A DNA stretch of 64,000 nucleotides from Roseovarius lutimaris (GTDB lineage: Bacteria > Pseudomonadota > Alphaproteobacteria > Rhodobacterales > Rhodobacteraceae): NCBI RefSeq assembly GCF_900115165.1, contig NZ_FOVP01000005.1, positions 1 to 64,000 on the forward strand. The letters are read 5' to 3'. Positions 8,741 through 17,650 of this stretch are shown in pieces. Under the pieces are notes generated by a model. It was not told the DNA's origin. It did no database searches and worked only from the letters and a program-made list of their open reading frames with translations. Each line of letters begins with the position of its first letter. Within the stretch, counting starts at the first letter, position 1. The translations under genes and the position numbers were made by a program.

Positions 8741-9501
8741 ATGATCAGCGCCGAAAGCTCTTTCGCCGTGGCATGCATCGCGCCGCGATATTCAAGCGCG
8801 CGCGCGACATCGAACCGTTGGGTCGGGGCGTGAAACGCCAGCGTCGCAATCAACCGGTCGTTGGTCTCCAAAAGCGGCACCGCAAGCGCGATCATATCGG
8901 TCATGAATTCCTCGCGATCAAGCGAATAGCCCTGCTCCCTGATCGTGTGTATCTCGGCCAGAAGCCGGTCGATATCGGTGATGGTATTGGGCGTTCTGGC
9001 GACAAGATCGGTCGCCGCAAGATAGCGTTTAAGGTGCGAGGGCGCCAAAGAGCTAAGGTACATTTTGCCGCTGGCGGTGCAATAGAACGGCACCCGCGTG
9101 CCAACCGGAAGCTGGATGCGCAGGGGCCATTCGGTTTCGACCCGCTCGACATAGATCATCGCATCGCGATCCGGCAGGGCGATATTGCAGGTCTCGCCCA
9201 CCTCGCGGCTCAGCTTTTGCAGGATCGCCTGACGGGCGGTCCTGATCCTGAGAGAGGACAGGATACCCCCCGCCATGGTGCGCAGGCGCGGCCCCGGCGA
9301 ATAGCTTCGCCCGTCAAGATCGCGCTGCACAAAGCCTTCGTCCTCAAGCGTCAGGAACAGCCGGTGAATGGTCGGCTTGGGCAGGCCAAGCTTTGCATTT
9401 ACCTCGGTTGGGGTCACCGGAACGCCGACGCGCGCCATCTCTTCGATCACCATCAACAGTCTCAGGTTCGTCGGGATGGTGTCGTGCTTGTCCTCGTCCA
9501 T
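8737..9501 (-). CDS. IclR-family regulator, probably of TRAP system 2
   Basis: 254 residues. The N-terminal winged helix reads IPTNLRLLMVIEEMARVG, then VTPTEVNAKLGLPKPTIHRLF. The effector domain has the IclR signatures RVPFYCTASGKMYLSSL and REQGYSLDREEFMTDMIALAVP. It lies 13 bases downstream of the large permease of the second TRAP system on the same strand, so it is probably the last gene of that operon and feeds back on it. It is distinct from the IclR protein at 3.2-4.0 kb. Confidence 0.9.
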   Translation of the reverse strand: MDEDKHDTIPTNLRLLMVIEEMARVGVPVTPTEVNAKLGLPKPTIHRLFLTLEDEGFVQRDLDGRSYSPGPRLRTMAGGILSSLRIRTARQAILQKLSREVGETCNIALPDRDAMIYVERVETEWPLRIQLPVGTRVPFYCTASGKMYLSSLAPSHLKRYLAATDLVARTPNTITDIDRLLAEIHTIREQGYSLDREEFMTDMIALAVPLLETNDRLIATLAFHAPTQRFDVARALEYRGAMHATAKELSALII

Positions 9502-9514
9502 ACCCGGCCTTTCA

Positions 9515-10873
9515 TCAATGTTGTGGCAATAGCACGGTCGAGAAGAACGGCACCAAGGCTACCAGAATCCACACGGCTATCAATACCATAAGATAGGGCA
9601 CCGTATAACGCAGCAACCTGAAATAGGGAACGCCGGTCACCCCGGATGCTACATAAAGATTCAGCCCATACGGCGGGGTGATGAACCCGATCGAGGCGCC
9701 CACAAGGAAGATCACCGAAAAGTGGATCGGATCAATCCCGACAGAGGCCGCAATCGGCGCCAGAATGGGCGCAAGGATGATGGTGACGGGAAGGCTTTCA
9801 AGCACCATGCCGGAAAAGAACACGATCACCATCGAGGTGAACAGCACCGCGTGATAGCCGCCCATCGAGGTCACGAAATCGCCGATCACCGCCTGTGCGC
9901 CAAGCAGCGACAGGATCTGCTGCATCACCACGGAGATCGCGATCAGCGGCGCAAGGATACCCGAGATCTGCGCCGAGCGCACGACAATCGACGGGATTTC
10001 GCGCAGGCGGAACCCGTCAACCACCAGCATCCCGGCATAGGACCGCTCGGTCGCGGGCAAATCGCGCTGACCGCGCATCAACTTGTTGAGCGGATAGCTG
10101 ACCAGCCCCGCAATGACGCAAAAGCCCACGGTCACACCGGCCGCCTCGGTGGGTGAAAACTTGCCCGTGTAAATCCCCCAGAGCACCAGACCGATGGCGA
10201 AAAAGCCAAGCCACGCGCCAAAGGCGGTCTTGAGAACGCGGTTGAGTTGCAGCGGGATAAGATGACCCCAGCCGTTGATCCGGCAGATCACCCAACAGGC
10301 GAACTGCATGCCGATCACCATCATCGCGCCGGGCAGGATGCCGGCTACGAAAAGCTCGGAAATCGGCAGGTTCATCAGAAAGCCATAGACGATGAAAATG
10401 ATCGACGGCGGGATGATGATGCCCACCGTGCCCCCCGCCGCCGCCGTGGCCGCGGAAAAGCGTTCGTCATAACCGCCCTTGACCATTTCAGGGTGCAGCA
10501 TCGAGCCGATCGTCGCCGTCGTGGCGCTGTTTGAGCCCGAAATCGCCGCGAAAAGCCCGCAAGCCCCAAGTGCCGCCATCGCCAGACCGCCGCGCAGCCA
10601 GCCAAGACAGGCATAGGCAAAATCCGACAACCGGCGCGCAATGCCCGATTTATTGATCAGATCGCCGGTCAGAATGAACAGCGGCATCGCCAGAAGGGCG
10701 AACCCCTTGCTGAACACGTTCAGCAGTTCGGCCCCCATATTATCAAGCGTCAGCCCCAGAACAAAGGAACAGCCGATCACCCAATAGGCAATCACCAGAA
10801 ACACCGGCACGCCCATCATGAAAAAGAACGTGACCCCGACCGAGATCAAGGTGACCCAAGTACCGTCGGTCAT
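9515..10873 (-). CDS. TRAP transporter large permease (DctM type), system 2
   Basis: 452 residues with about 12 hydrophobic segments. Family landmarks are MPLFILTGDLINKSGIARRL near residue 60, FAAISGSNSATTATIGSM near 110, and GGTVGIIIPPSIIFIVYGF near 150; the C-terminal half has FITPPYGLNLYVASG. It is the sodium-driven channel of the second TRAP system. The start overlaps the Q gene by four bases (translational coupling). A long central insertion of about 40 polar residues (NKLMRGQRDLPATERSY region) is larger than in system 1. Confidence 0.95.
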   Translation of the reverse strand: MTDGTWVTLISVGVTFFFMMGVPVFLVIAYWVIGCSFVLGLTLDNMGAELLNVFSKGFALLAMPLFILTGDLINKSGIARRLSDFAYACLGWLRGGLAMAALGACGLFAAISGSNSATTATIGSMLHPEMVKGGYDERFSAATAAAGGTVGIIIPPSIIFIVYGFLMNLPISELFVAGILPGAMMVIGMQFACWVICRINGWGHLIPLQLNRVLKTAFGAWLGFFAIGLVLWGIYTGKFSPTEAAGVTVGFCVIAGLVSYPLNKLMRGQRDLPATERSYAGMLVVDGFRLREIPSIVVRSAQISGILAPLIAISVVMQQILSLLGAQAVIGDFVTSMGGYHAVLFTSMVIVFFSGMVLESLPVTIILAPILAPIAASVGIDPIHFSVIFLVGASIGFITPPYGLNLYVASGVTGVPYFRLLRYTVPYLMVLIAVWILVALVPFFSTVLLPQH

Positions 10874-11541
10874 GCCGGTTCCTCCCCGATGATGGCCTGC
10901 TTGATCAGCGGCTCACCTGATTTGTATTTGGCGATATCTTCCAGCAGGTTTTCCAGCACCCGCGCGCTCATCAGCACGAAAGCCACCGGGATGGTCACCA
11001 GGAACCACCACAGCATGACATTGTCGGTGCCGCTCACGATCTGGAAATTGGTGGCAGAAAGCGCCGTGACCCGCATCGTGGCGGTAAACACAATCACGCA
11101 GAACCCGTACCAAAGCATCGAATCAAGCACGAGACAGGTCATCTGCCCCAGGCGCGGCATCATCGTGCGAAACTCGGCAAAGCTGAGATGGGTGCGCAGA
11201 CGCACGTTATAGGCACAGCCATACCAGGCCATAATCATGAACAAGAGCGGCGGCACCGTGGTTGACCAGGGCACCTGCTGGTTCATGGCGAAGCGCCGGA
11301 ACACTTCGACAAAGATGATCGCGGCGATCAGCAGATAGCTGTAGACCATGATCGTGCGTTCCAGATGCTTGTCCAGAAGCGGCACAAGCTTGTAAATCCA
11401 GAGCACAAGCATTGATCCCAGCAACAACAGGATACCGCCGAAAACCCAGGCCCCGGGTGTGCGCAGGGCCTGATTGATTTCCCAAGAATCGTTGCTGGCA
11501 AAGGCCGGAATGATGGCCCAGGCTTCGGACAGAATGGACAT
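10870..11541 (-). CDS. TRAP transporter small permease (DctQ type), system 2
   Basis: 223 residues, longer than the usual 160-180 for Q subunits because of an N-terminal extension with one extra hydrophobic segment (GAWVFGGILLLLGSMLVLWI). Four further helices follow, containing MNQQVPWSTTVPPLLFMIM and HLSFAEFRTMMPR. Size, topology and the four-base overlap with the M gene identify it. Extended Q proteins are known in TRAP systems for larger carboxylates, but no substrate can be assigned here. Confidence 0.88.
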   Translation of the reverse strand: MSILSEAWAIIPAFASNDSWEINQALRTPGAWVFGGILLLLGSMLVLWIYKLVPLLDKHLERTIMVYSYLLIAAIIFVEVFRRFAMNQQVPWSTTVPPLLFMIMAWYGCAYNVRLRTHLSFAEFRTMMPRLGQMTCLVLDSMLWYGFCVIVFTATMRVTALSATNFQIVSGTDNVMLWWFLVTIPVAFVLMSARVLENLLEDIAKYKSGEPLIKQAIIGEEPA

Positions 11542-11584
11542 CCGCTAGGTTCCTTTTCGCTATGGGTCTGATGGCCGCGGGTGT

Positions 11585-11612
11585 GGGCCGGTGCAGCGTG
11601 CCGCACCGACCC
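11585..11612 (-). promoter_or_regulatory. Intercistronic hairpin between dctP and dctQ, system 2
   Basis: CGGTGC at 11589-11594 pairs with GCACCG at 11603-11608, and beyond a one-base mismatch GGG (11585-11587) pairs with CCC (11610-11612). It sits in the 97-base P-Q gap, the same location as the hairpin in TRAP system 1, and lacks a U-run. Confidence 0.6.
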
Positions 11613-11638
11613 TGATTGCAAAAGCTTTCGGCGAAATC

Positions 11639-12871
11639 CTAGCCTTTCCACCAGCGGCGCGGCTCGACATTCTCGGGCAGCATGTCGGCGGGCACTTCGC
11701 GCGCCACGTCATAGATTTCCTGATAGGTATCAAGACCGCCCGACCATTTGTTGAGGCGGTCGCGCCATTCGGTCCAGAGTTGCGGCTGAAACTCGGGGCT
11801 GCACATTTCCTCGGCCATCTTGATCTGATCATCGGCGAGGAAGGCGTTGCGCACGTTGTTCTGCGCAAAGATCGTGCCGGGCAGTTGCGGATCGCTAAAG
11901 CCGACGGTTTTCACCAGTGCCGCCTCGTTCGCCGCCTGCACATGGGTTTGCGCCCAATAGGACGATTCCATCACCGCATCCTGAAGATAGCCTTCAAGCC
12001 CGTCAAACACCGAGGCATTCATCGAGGTATGCTCGGTGCCGCAGAAGAACTTGAGATCGACGCATTGGCTTACCACTGGCGACATATTGGCATAGGCCAC
12101 GGCCGAGGCCCATGTTTCGGCGCCATCAATCAGGCCCTGCTTGAGACCGTCAAGGGTTTCTTCCCAGGCGACCGGCACCGGGTTGAGGTTGAGCGCCTGC
12201 ATCGCGATGCGGCCAAGCTGTGTGCCCGTCACGCGGTTCTTGGTGCCAAACAGCTGTTCAAGCTTGGTCACGGTCGGCTTGTCTTCCCAGCTCAGACCAA
12301 GCTGAATGCCGCGCAACTCGCAGTGGCTGAAGAGGAATTTCAGACCGTGGCGCTTTTCAAGCGGATCACGCAGGATTTCCTGGCTCTTGGGGTGATAGAG
12401 GAAATGATATTGCGAGGCGCGACCGGGGAACATGAAGGCATAGTCGAGCACGTTGAGATAAGGCGCACCACCGGCCGAGTTCTGGGTCGAGGCCGCATAG
12501 ATGTCGACAATCCCCTGCTGGGTTTTCTCAACGCAGGACAGCTGACCACAAATCTGGTTGTCGCCGATGAATTCGATGCGGATCTCTCCATCGGTGCGCG
12601 CTTCCAGATCGCGGGCGAATTCCAATGCCCCGGCCCGCTCGATCAGCAGGTTGCGGGCGTTAAAGCCGGATGCGCCAAATTTCAGCGTATGCTTGGCCGG
12701 CTTGGAAAAGCGCCGCTCGTAGGTCGACTCGGCTGCGCTCGCCAGATTGGCAAGGCTCATCGCGCCACCAAAGCCGCCGGCGGCAAGCAAGGTCGAACTC
12801 ATGCCATAACGCCCCGCAAGACGGAACAGATCCCGTCGCGAAATCTGGCCCATTTTGTGATTGATTCCCAT
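11639..12871 (-). CDS. TRAP transporter receptor (DctP type) with Tat-type signal, system 2
   Basis: 410 residues. The start is set at 12871, since AGGGAGGA lies 6 bases upstream of that ATG but directly abuts the in-frame ATG at 12877. The N-terminus has a twin-arginine motif, SRRDLFRLAG, followed by a hydrophobic stretch and LASAAE as probable cleavage site, so folded export by Tat is inferred. The mature domain has the receptor layout, with DGEIRIEFIGDNQICGQLSC, GTEHTSMNASVFDGLEGY and a tryptophan-rich tail (EPRRWWKG). At 410 residues it is longer than typical DctP. It is the first gene of the P-Q-M-IclR operon and is divergent from a GMC oxidoreductase, which may oxidise the imported compound. 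Confidence 0.88.
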   Translation of the reverse strand: MGINHKMGQISRRDLFRLAGRYGMSSTLLAAGGFGGAMSLANLASAAESTYERRFSKPAKHTLKFGASGFNARNLLIERAGALEFARDLEARTDGEIRIEFIGDNQICGQLSCVEKTQQGIVDIYAASTQNSAGGAPYLNVLDYAFMFPGRASQYHFLYHPKSQEILRDPLEKRHGLKFLFSHCELRGIQLGLSWEDKPTVTKLEQLFGTKNRVTGTQLGRIAMQALNLNPVPVAWEETLDGLKQGLIDGAETWASAVAYANMSPVVSQCVDLKFFCGTEHTSMNASVFDGLEGYLQDAVMESSYWAQTHVQAANEAALVKTVGFSDPQLPGTIFAQNNVRNAFLADDQIKMAEEMCSPEFQPQLWTEWRDRLNKWSGGLDTYQEIYDVAREVPADMLPENVEPRRWWKG

Positions 12872-12893
12872 TGTCATTCCTCCCTGAATTCCA

Positions 12894-12918
12894 TTTTTGA
12901 GACTCTCAGTATCAAAAA
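12894..12918. promoter_or_regulatory. Inverted repeat between TRAP system 2 and GMC oxidoreductase
   Basis: TTTTTGA at 12894-12900 and TCAAAAA at 12912-12918 form a 7+7 inverted repeat with an 11-base centre, in the 111-base divergent spacer. It could be an operator for the IclR protein encoded in the operon; this is a guess from position. Confidence 0.35.
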
Positions 12919-12982
12919 AGGCTAGTATATTTCCTGCAACCTGCATAGACTTTTTTTCAACAACCTTCAGGAGGGGCGTATT

Positions 12983-14599
12983 TTGCAAGCGGATTATATC
13001 GTCGTCGGGGCCGGATCGTCGGGCTGTGTCATCGCCAACAGACTAAGTGCCGACCCGAAAACACGGGTCATTCTGATCGAGGCGGGCGGGCGCGATCTCA
13101 ACCCGTGGATTCACATCCCGGTCGGTTATTTCAAGACCATGCATGACCCGAAACTTGACTGGTGCTATGAGACCGAGCCCGACCCCGGCCTGAACGGGCG
13201 CCGCCTTGAGTGGCCGCGCGGCAAGGTGCTTGGCGGATCGTCCTCGCTGAACGGGCTGCTTTATGTGCGTGGCCAGCCGCAAGATTATGACCGCTGGCGA
13301 CAGATGGGCAATCGCGGCTGGGGCTGGGATGAGGTATTGCCGCTGTTCAAGCGCTCCGAGGATCAGGAACGCGGCGCGGATGAGTTTCACGGCACCGGCG
13401 GCAACCTGTCGGTGTCAAACATGCGCCTCAGCCGCCCGATCTGTGATGCCTGGGTCAAGGCGGCAGAGGCGGCCGGCTATCCGTTCAACCCCGATTACAA
13501 CGGCGCCAGCCAAGAGGGCGTGGGATATTTTCAACTCACCACCCGCAAGGGGTTTCGTTGTTCCTCGGCGGTGGCGTTTCTGAACCCGGCGCGCACGCGC
13601 AAGAACCTGACCATCCTGACCCATGCGCAGGTCAAGACGCTGAGCTTTGAAGGCAGCCGCGTGACCGGCCTTGTCTACAACGATCGCGCCGGGGCCGAGC
13701 ACAAGATCACCGCAAGCCGCGAGGTGATCCTGTCGGCCGGCGCGATCAATTCGCCGCAAATCCTGATGGTGTCGGGGCTTGGGCCTGCCGATCACCTTGC
13801 CGAGCATGGAATCACTGTGCGCCGCGATCTTCCCGGTGTGGGTCAGAACCTTCAGGACCATTTGCAGGCGCGCCTTGTGTTCAAATGCAACGAGACGACC
13901 CTGAATGACGAGGTGCGCAGCCTGCTCAACAAGGCGCGAATGGCGCTGAAATATGCGGTGTCGCGCACGGGGCCAATGGCGATGGCTGCCAGCCTTGCCA
14001 CCGGCTTTTTGCGCACCGGCGATCATGTGGACACGCCCGACATTCAGTTCCACGTTCAACCCTGGTCCGCCGACAGCCCCGGCGAGGGCGTGCATCCGTT
14101 TTCGGCCTTCACCACGTCGGTCTGTCAGTTGCGCCCCGAAAGCCGTGGCCAGATCCGCCTTGCCTCGTCTGACCCAAAGACCTACCCCAAGATCCACCCC
14201 AATTACCTTGCGACCGAAACCGATTGCCACACCGTGGTCGAGGGCATCAAGATCGCCCGCCGGATCGCCAAGCATGCGCCGCTGACGGGGATGATCTCGT
14301 CCGAATTCCGCCCCGATGCCAGCCTTGATATCGACGACGACGCAGGCACGCTTGACTGGGCGCGCAACTTCTCGACGACGATCTATCACCCGACCGGCAC
14401 CTGCAAGATGGGTCAGGGGCCTGATGCGGTGGTCGACGAGCAGTTGCGCGTGCATGGAGTCAGCGGATTGCGGGTGGCCGATTGCTCGATCATGCCGGAA
14501 ATCGTGTCGGGCAACACCAACGCCCCCGCGATCATGATTGGCGAAAAGCTTTCTCAGATGGTGCTGGAGGACCACCGGCACAGCGCGGTGAGCGCCTGA
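12983..14599 (+). CDS. GMC-family FAD oxidoreductase (choline/alcohol dehydrogenase type)
   Basis: 538 residues from a TTG start at 12983, supported by AGGAGGGG at 12969-12976. The N-terminal FAD fold is [16 protein letters not shown], followed by the GMC signature regions [20 protein letters not shown] near residue 75 and [15 protein letters not shown] near 255. The active-site His is in [14 protein letters not shown] near 470, and the C-terminus has [13 protein letters not shown]. These enzymes oxidise primary alcohols to aldehydes. BetA-like choline dehydrogenase is the nearest named relative, but there is no betaine-aldehyde dehydrogenase or BetI beside it, so the substrate is open. Divergence from TRAP system 2 suggests the imported solute or its product. 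Confidence 0.9.
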   Translation: MQADYIVVGAGSSGCVIANRLSADPKTRVILIEAGGRDLNPWIHIPVGYFKTMHDPKLDWCYETEPDPGLNGRRLEWPRGKVLGGSSSLNGLLYVRGQPQDYDRWRQMGNRGWGWDEVLPLFKRSEDQERGADEFHGTGGNLSVSNMRLSRPICDAWVKAAEAAGYPFNPDYNGASQEGVGYFQLTTRKGFRCSSAVAFLNPARTRKNLTILTHAQVKTLSFEGSRVTGLVYNDRAGAEHKITASREVILSAGAINSPQILMVSGLGPADHLAEHGITVRRDLPGVGQNLQDHLQARLVFKCNETTLNDEVRSLLNKARMALKYAVSRTGPMAMAASLATGFLRTGDHVDTPDIQFHVQPWSADSPGEGVHPFSAFTTSVCQLRPESRGQIRLASSDPKTYPKIHPNYLATETDCHTVVEGIKIARRIAKHAPLTGMISSEFRPDASLDIDDDAGTLDWARNFSTTIYHPTGTCKMGQGPDAVVDEQLRVHGVSGLRVADCSIMPEIVSGNTNAPAIMIGEKLSQMVLEDHRHSAVSA

Positions 14600-14626
14600 T
14601 CATCGCCCTGCCCCACCGGGCGCGCA

Positions 14627-15043
14627 TCAGCCGGTAATCTGGCGTTTGATTTCGGCCGTCGTGGCCCGACAGCTGCGCGAAAGCTGGCCCCAGACGTCAT
14701 GCGGCTCTTCTTTGTGCCCGACGCTGAAAATGCAGGTTTCGACCAGCTTTTCCATGATCGGCAGTAGAATCGCGACATCCTTGGGAATGAACCGCCCCTT
14801 GGTCATCGCCCGGCGGCACTCTTGCTCGGTATTCAAAACAAGCGTTGTTTTCTCGACCGGCGCGGTGGTGGCAAATGTCCCGAAATAGGCCGTCATCGCC
14901 TTGTCGAATTTGTCGATCCCCTCGCCATAGAACTTTTGATACGACGGATTTTCCGGGTTCGACTTGAGCAGGACGGTCTGGCGCGCAAAACTCTCGGCCT
15001 CTTTGAACAGGTTTTGCAAAAGGTCGGTGTGCGGGTAGGCCAT
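14627..15043 (-). CDS. Uncharacterised 138-residue cytoplasmic protein
   Basis: No family recognised. The protein is soluble and mostly helical in composition, with no signal peptide or membrane segment. Visible features are SYQKFYGEGIDKFDKAMTAY near residue 35, a central CRRAMTKGRFIPKD, and a short C-terminal CRATTAEIKRQITG. The base composition and codon use look like the neighbours. It is a single gene between the convergent GMC oxidoreductase and a tRNA, so context gives no hint. The start at 15043 has no strong ribosome binding site. Confidence 0.65.
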   Translation of the reverse strand: MAYPHTDLLQNLFKEAESFARQTVLLKSNPENPSYQKFYGEGIDKFDKAMTAYFGTFATTAPVEKTTLVLNTEQECRRAMTKGRFIPKDVAILLPIMEKLVETCIFSVGHKEEPHDVWGQLSRSCRATTAEIKRQITG

Positions 15044-15267
15044 GCCAGGTCACCAGTGTTTGAACGCGCGCTCTTACGTCGCGTCTGACCTTTGCATCAC
15101 GGCCGCATCAACGCCTTGCGGTGGATCAATCCACTGGTGCAAAAGCATTTGGCTCACTATCTGGAAACACCGTCAGAGTCATGGTGCCGCAAGGCCTTGA
15201 AACTATGGAAAATATTGAGTGGATCACTCTCAGATCGACTCGGCCAGAGGCGATAGGCCAACTGAAA
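15044..15267. other. Intergenic spacer with two small hairpins
   Basis: No gene supported. GTGGATCAATCCAC (15121-15134) and GAGTGGATCACTC (15217-15229) are small perfect inverted repeats sharing the core GTGGATCA; their role is unknown. Confidence 0.35.
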
Positions 15268-15353
15268 TGGTGCGGTCGGAGAGACTCGAACTCTCACGGG
15301 TGTTACCCCACAGCGACCTCAACGCTGCGCGTCTACCATTCCGCCACGACCGC
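15268..15353 (-). tRNA. tRNA-Leu (anticodon GAG)
   Basis: On the minus strand the acceptor GCGGTCG starts at 15353 and pairs with CGACCGC before the discriminator A and an encoded CCA (15268-15270). The anticodon arm is CAGCG-TTGAGGT-CGCTG, with GAG opposite 15318-15320. The long variable arm (GTGGGGTAACACCC region) and the T-arm GAGAGTTCGAGTCTCTC confirm a class II leucine tRNA. It decodes CUC/CUU. Confidence 0.96.
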
Positions 15354-15403
15354 ACGTGATCAGGTAGTTTCGCGCCGTATAGTCAAACGGTTGGGGCTTG
15401 TGA

Positions 15404-15425
15404 AGGGGCAAAATGCATTGCCCCT
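15404..15425. terminator. Hairpin between tRNA-Leu and the peptidoglycan-binding gene
   Basis: AGGGGCAA at 15404-15411 pairs with TTGCCCCT at 15418-15425. On the plus strand GGTTTTTC follows; on the minus strand, where the upstream gene lies, there is no U-run. It may act as a weak or bidirectional stop. Confidence 0.4.
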
Positions 15426-15453
15426 CCGGTTTTTCACGCCAGGGGTATTTGCC

Positions 15454-16785
15454 TCATTCCAAGGTAAAGGTCGGCAGTGTCGATGCCGGTTGAACCTCCG
15501 ACGCACCGCCTGTGGCATTTGCCCCATCGGCCGGGAAGGCCGCCTTGCGAATAAGGGCCGTCCGGCCTGCGTCTCCGGGGGCGAATACTGGCTCTGCACC
15601 ACGTTCCACGGCCTCGACCGCCCCCTGATACCACGCCAGGGCCAGATCAGGACGGCGCGTCGTGCCAAAGCCTTCGCTCAGATGGTGGCCCATCAATTCG
15701 GCGTAAGCCTCTTCGCCAAGCGCCGTCAGCAACAGAGCCGAGCCGAGCGCCACATTCATGTTGTCGATCCGGTATCCCACCGACAGGCAAATCTTGGCTG
15801 TTCCCGAAAGCTGCGCGGGCGACTGCCCGGATTGCAGAACGAATCCGCGCACCTCGCGCACGACCTCATCCTTGGGGCTGAGCGACAAGGCCGCCACATG
15901 ATCGCGCATCGCCGGCCCAAAGGCACGGCATTGATCCTCAAGTTGCGCGGGCGACACGCCTTTGAGGCTCGCCGCCATGGTCTCGCCCTCGGCAATCGCA
16001 TAGGTCCGGGCCAGGCAAAACTGTTCGTTCAACGCAAAGCGCGCATCGCTCAGTGAGGCCGCCGTTACGAACCCGCCATTCGAATTGGTCAGCAAACTGA
16101 CTTGATTGCAATGCGAGGCCAGCGACGGGCCATCCCCGCCCGAAGCCATCAGATTGGGCAGCGCCGCCAGCCCGACCTCGGGTTCTGGCACCTGCGCCTC
16201 TTGCGGAATCGCAGCCATCACAGGCGCCTGCGCCGCCGGGACAGGCGCCGGGGCCGCCGCATAGGTCTGTGGTACGCCGACCGCCTCGTCACGATAGGCA
16301 TGCAACAGCCCACGCGTGCCCAGACCGCGTTGCGCGATCAACTGTGAGGTGGCGGCGCCACTGCTTTGAGCGCGGTAATAAGAGCTGATCAGGAACTGTC
16401 GCTCGTAATCGGCGAGATAGCCGGTGGCCGGATAGCCCATATGCGCCTGAAATTGCGAGACCGCGTTGCGCGTGTTGCGCCCGCGCACGCCATCCGGGGT
16501 GCCCGCCGGAAAGCCGAAATAATTGAGCGATGTCTGTTCTTCACGCACTTGCTGGCGCGCCACGGAATTGACCGGAGCGCGATAGGTTTTGCGCGGCGTC
16601 CTTGCCCTTGTGGTTGCCCGCTTGTTCTCGCGCGCCTTGGCGCTCTCGTTTACAATGATCCCGCTCACCGCCCCGCCGACAAGACCGCCGACCAGACCAT
16701 CGGCAAAATCCGCCGCCGCGCGCGTTCCGGGCATCGCAACCATGCTGGCCGCAACCGCGCTCATGACAAATCGCTTTGTAAACAT
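15454..16785 (-). CDS. Periplasmic protein with peptidoglycan-binding domain
   Basis: 443 residues. An N-terminal signal peptide (VMSAVAASMVAMPGTRAAA) is followed by a glycine-zipper segment, FADGLVGGLVGGAVSGIIV. A PG_binding_1-like motif lies at about 80-125, with QQVREEQTSLNYFGFPAG, then DGVRGRNTRNAVSQFQAHMG. Next comes an Ala/Pro-rich linker (about 180-215) and a C-terminal helical half containing two conserved-looking cysteines (SHCNQVS, EDQCRAFG), with LALAWYQGAVEAVERG resembling a Sel1/TPR helix. The job is probably cell-wall associated. The start has no strong Shine-Dalgarno, but the signal peptide begins within a few residues. Confidence 0.8.
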   Translation of the reverse strand: MFTKRFVMSAVAASMVAMPGTRAAADFADGLVGGLVGGAVSGIIVNESAKARENKRATTRARTPRKTYRAPVNSVARQQVREEQTSLNYFGFPAGTPDGVRGRNTRNAVSQFQAHMGYPATGYLADYERQFLISSYYRAQSSGAATSQLIAQRGLGTRGLLHAYRDEAVGVPQTYAAAPAPVPAAQAPVMAAIPQEAQVPEPEVGLAALPNLMASGGDGPSLASHCNQVSLLTNSNGGFVTAASLSDARFALNEQFCLARTYAIAEGETMAASLKGVSPAQLEDQCRAFGPAMRDHVAALSLSPKDEVVREVRGFVLQSGQSPAQLSGTAKICLSVGYRIDNMNVALGSALLLTALGEEAYAELMGHHLSEGFGTTRRPDLALAWYQGAVEAVERGAEPVFAPGDAGRTALIRKAAFPADGANATGGASEVQPASTLPTFTLE

Positions 16786-16868
16786 CTTTCATCTCCCCTA
16801 ATCAGGTGCAGCACACGTTTTCTCAATTATAGCACATTCTTCCCCCCATATCCGCACAGAGTCGAGCC

Positions 16869-17549
16869 TTGCCCCTCACAATACCCTTCGCAACTGATGA
16901 AAACGGCGTTGAATGGCACCGCTCAGAGGGGCTTGTGCCCTATCTGGCCGCTGTTGCCGCCATGGAAGAGCGCGCCGCGCGAATCGCTATGGGCGACGCA
17001 TCCGAGTCGATCTGGCTTTTGGAACATCCGCCGCTCTATACCGCCGGCACCTCGGCCAAGCCTGCCGACCTGACCGATCCTGATCGGTTTCCGGTCTACC
17101 CATCCAAGCGCGGCGGGCAATATACCTATCATGGCCCCGGCCAGCGTGTGATTTACGTGATGCTTGACGTGGGCAAGCGCGGGCGCGATGTGCGCCGTTT
17201 TGTCGAGCAGCTTGAAAACTGGGTGATCGCGACGCTTGCCGAATTCAACGTGACCGGCGAAATCCGCGCGGGGCGCGTCGGTGTCTGGGTCGTGCGCGAT
17301 GACAAGCCGCTAACCGTCACCGGGAAAAAACCCGAAGACAAGATCGCCGCCATCGGCATCCGGCTGCGCAAATGGGTGAGTTTTCACGGCATCTCGATCA
17401 ATGTCGAGCCGAATCTGGACCATTTCACCGGCATCGTGCCCTGCGGCATCACTGAACATGGCGTCACGAGCCTTGTGGATCTTGGCCTGCCGGTGGCGAT
17501 GGATGATCTGGATGTCGCCTTGCAGCGCTGCTTTGGTCGGATTTTTTGA
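16869..17549 (+). CDS. lipB: Lipoyl(octanoyl) transferase
   Basis: 226 residues. LipB moves octanoyl from acyl carrier protein to the lipoyl domains of 2-oxoacid dehydrogenases and the glycine cleavage system. All family blocks are present: [15 protein letters not shown] near residue 49, [17 protein letters not shown] near 81, [13 protein letters not shown] with the catalytic Lys near 158, and [15 protein letters not shown] with the acyl-accepting Cys near 192. The start is a TTG at 16869; no in-frame ATG lies near the expected N-terminus and the ribosome binding site is weak. It is a single gene, followed by cytochrome c2. Confidence 0.95.
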   Translation: MPLTIPFATDENGVEWHRSEGLVPYLAAVAAMEERAARIAMGDASESIWLLEHPPLYTAGTSAKPADLTDPDRFPVYPSKRGGQYTYHGPGQRVIYVMLDVGKRGRDVRRFVEQLENWVIATLAEFNVTGEIRAGRVGVWVVRDDKPLTVTGKKPEDKIAAIGIRLRKWVSFHGISINVEPNLDHFTGIVPCGITEHGVTSLVDLGLPVAMDDLDVALQRCFGRIF

Positions 17550-17650
17550 CGGCGCGACCTGCCGCCGATTTCAAACTTCGAGGTTGCAAGCCCCTGTTGC
17601 CGGGCTATGCTTAGAGCCACGGATAGACCAAACCGCTAATGAGGTATCTT

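Noticed and set aside
13415-14581. 388-codon minus-strand frame opposite the GMC oxidoreductase
   Set aside because: Shadow frame; the GMC protein has all family motifs in the other strand.
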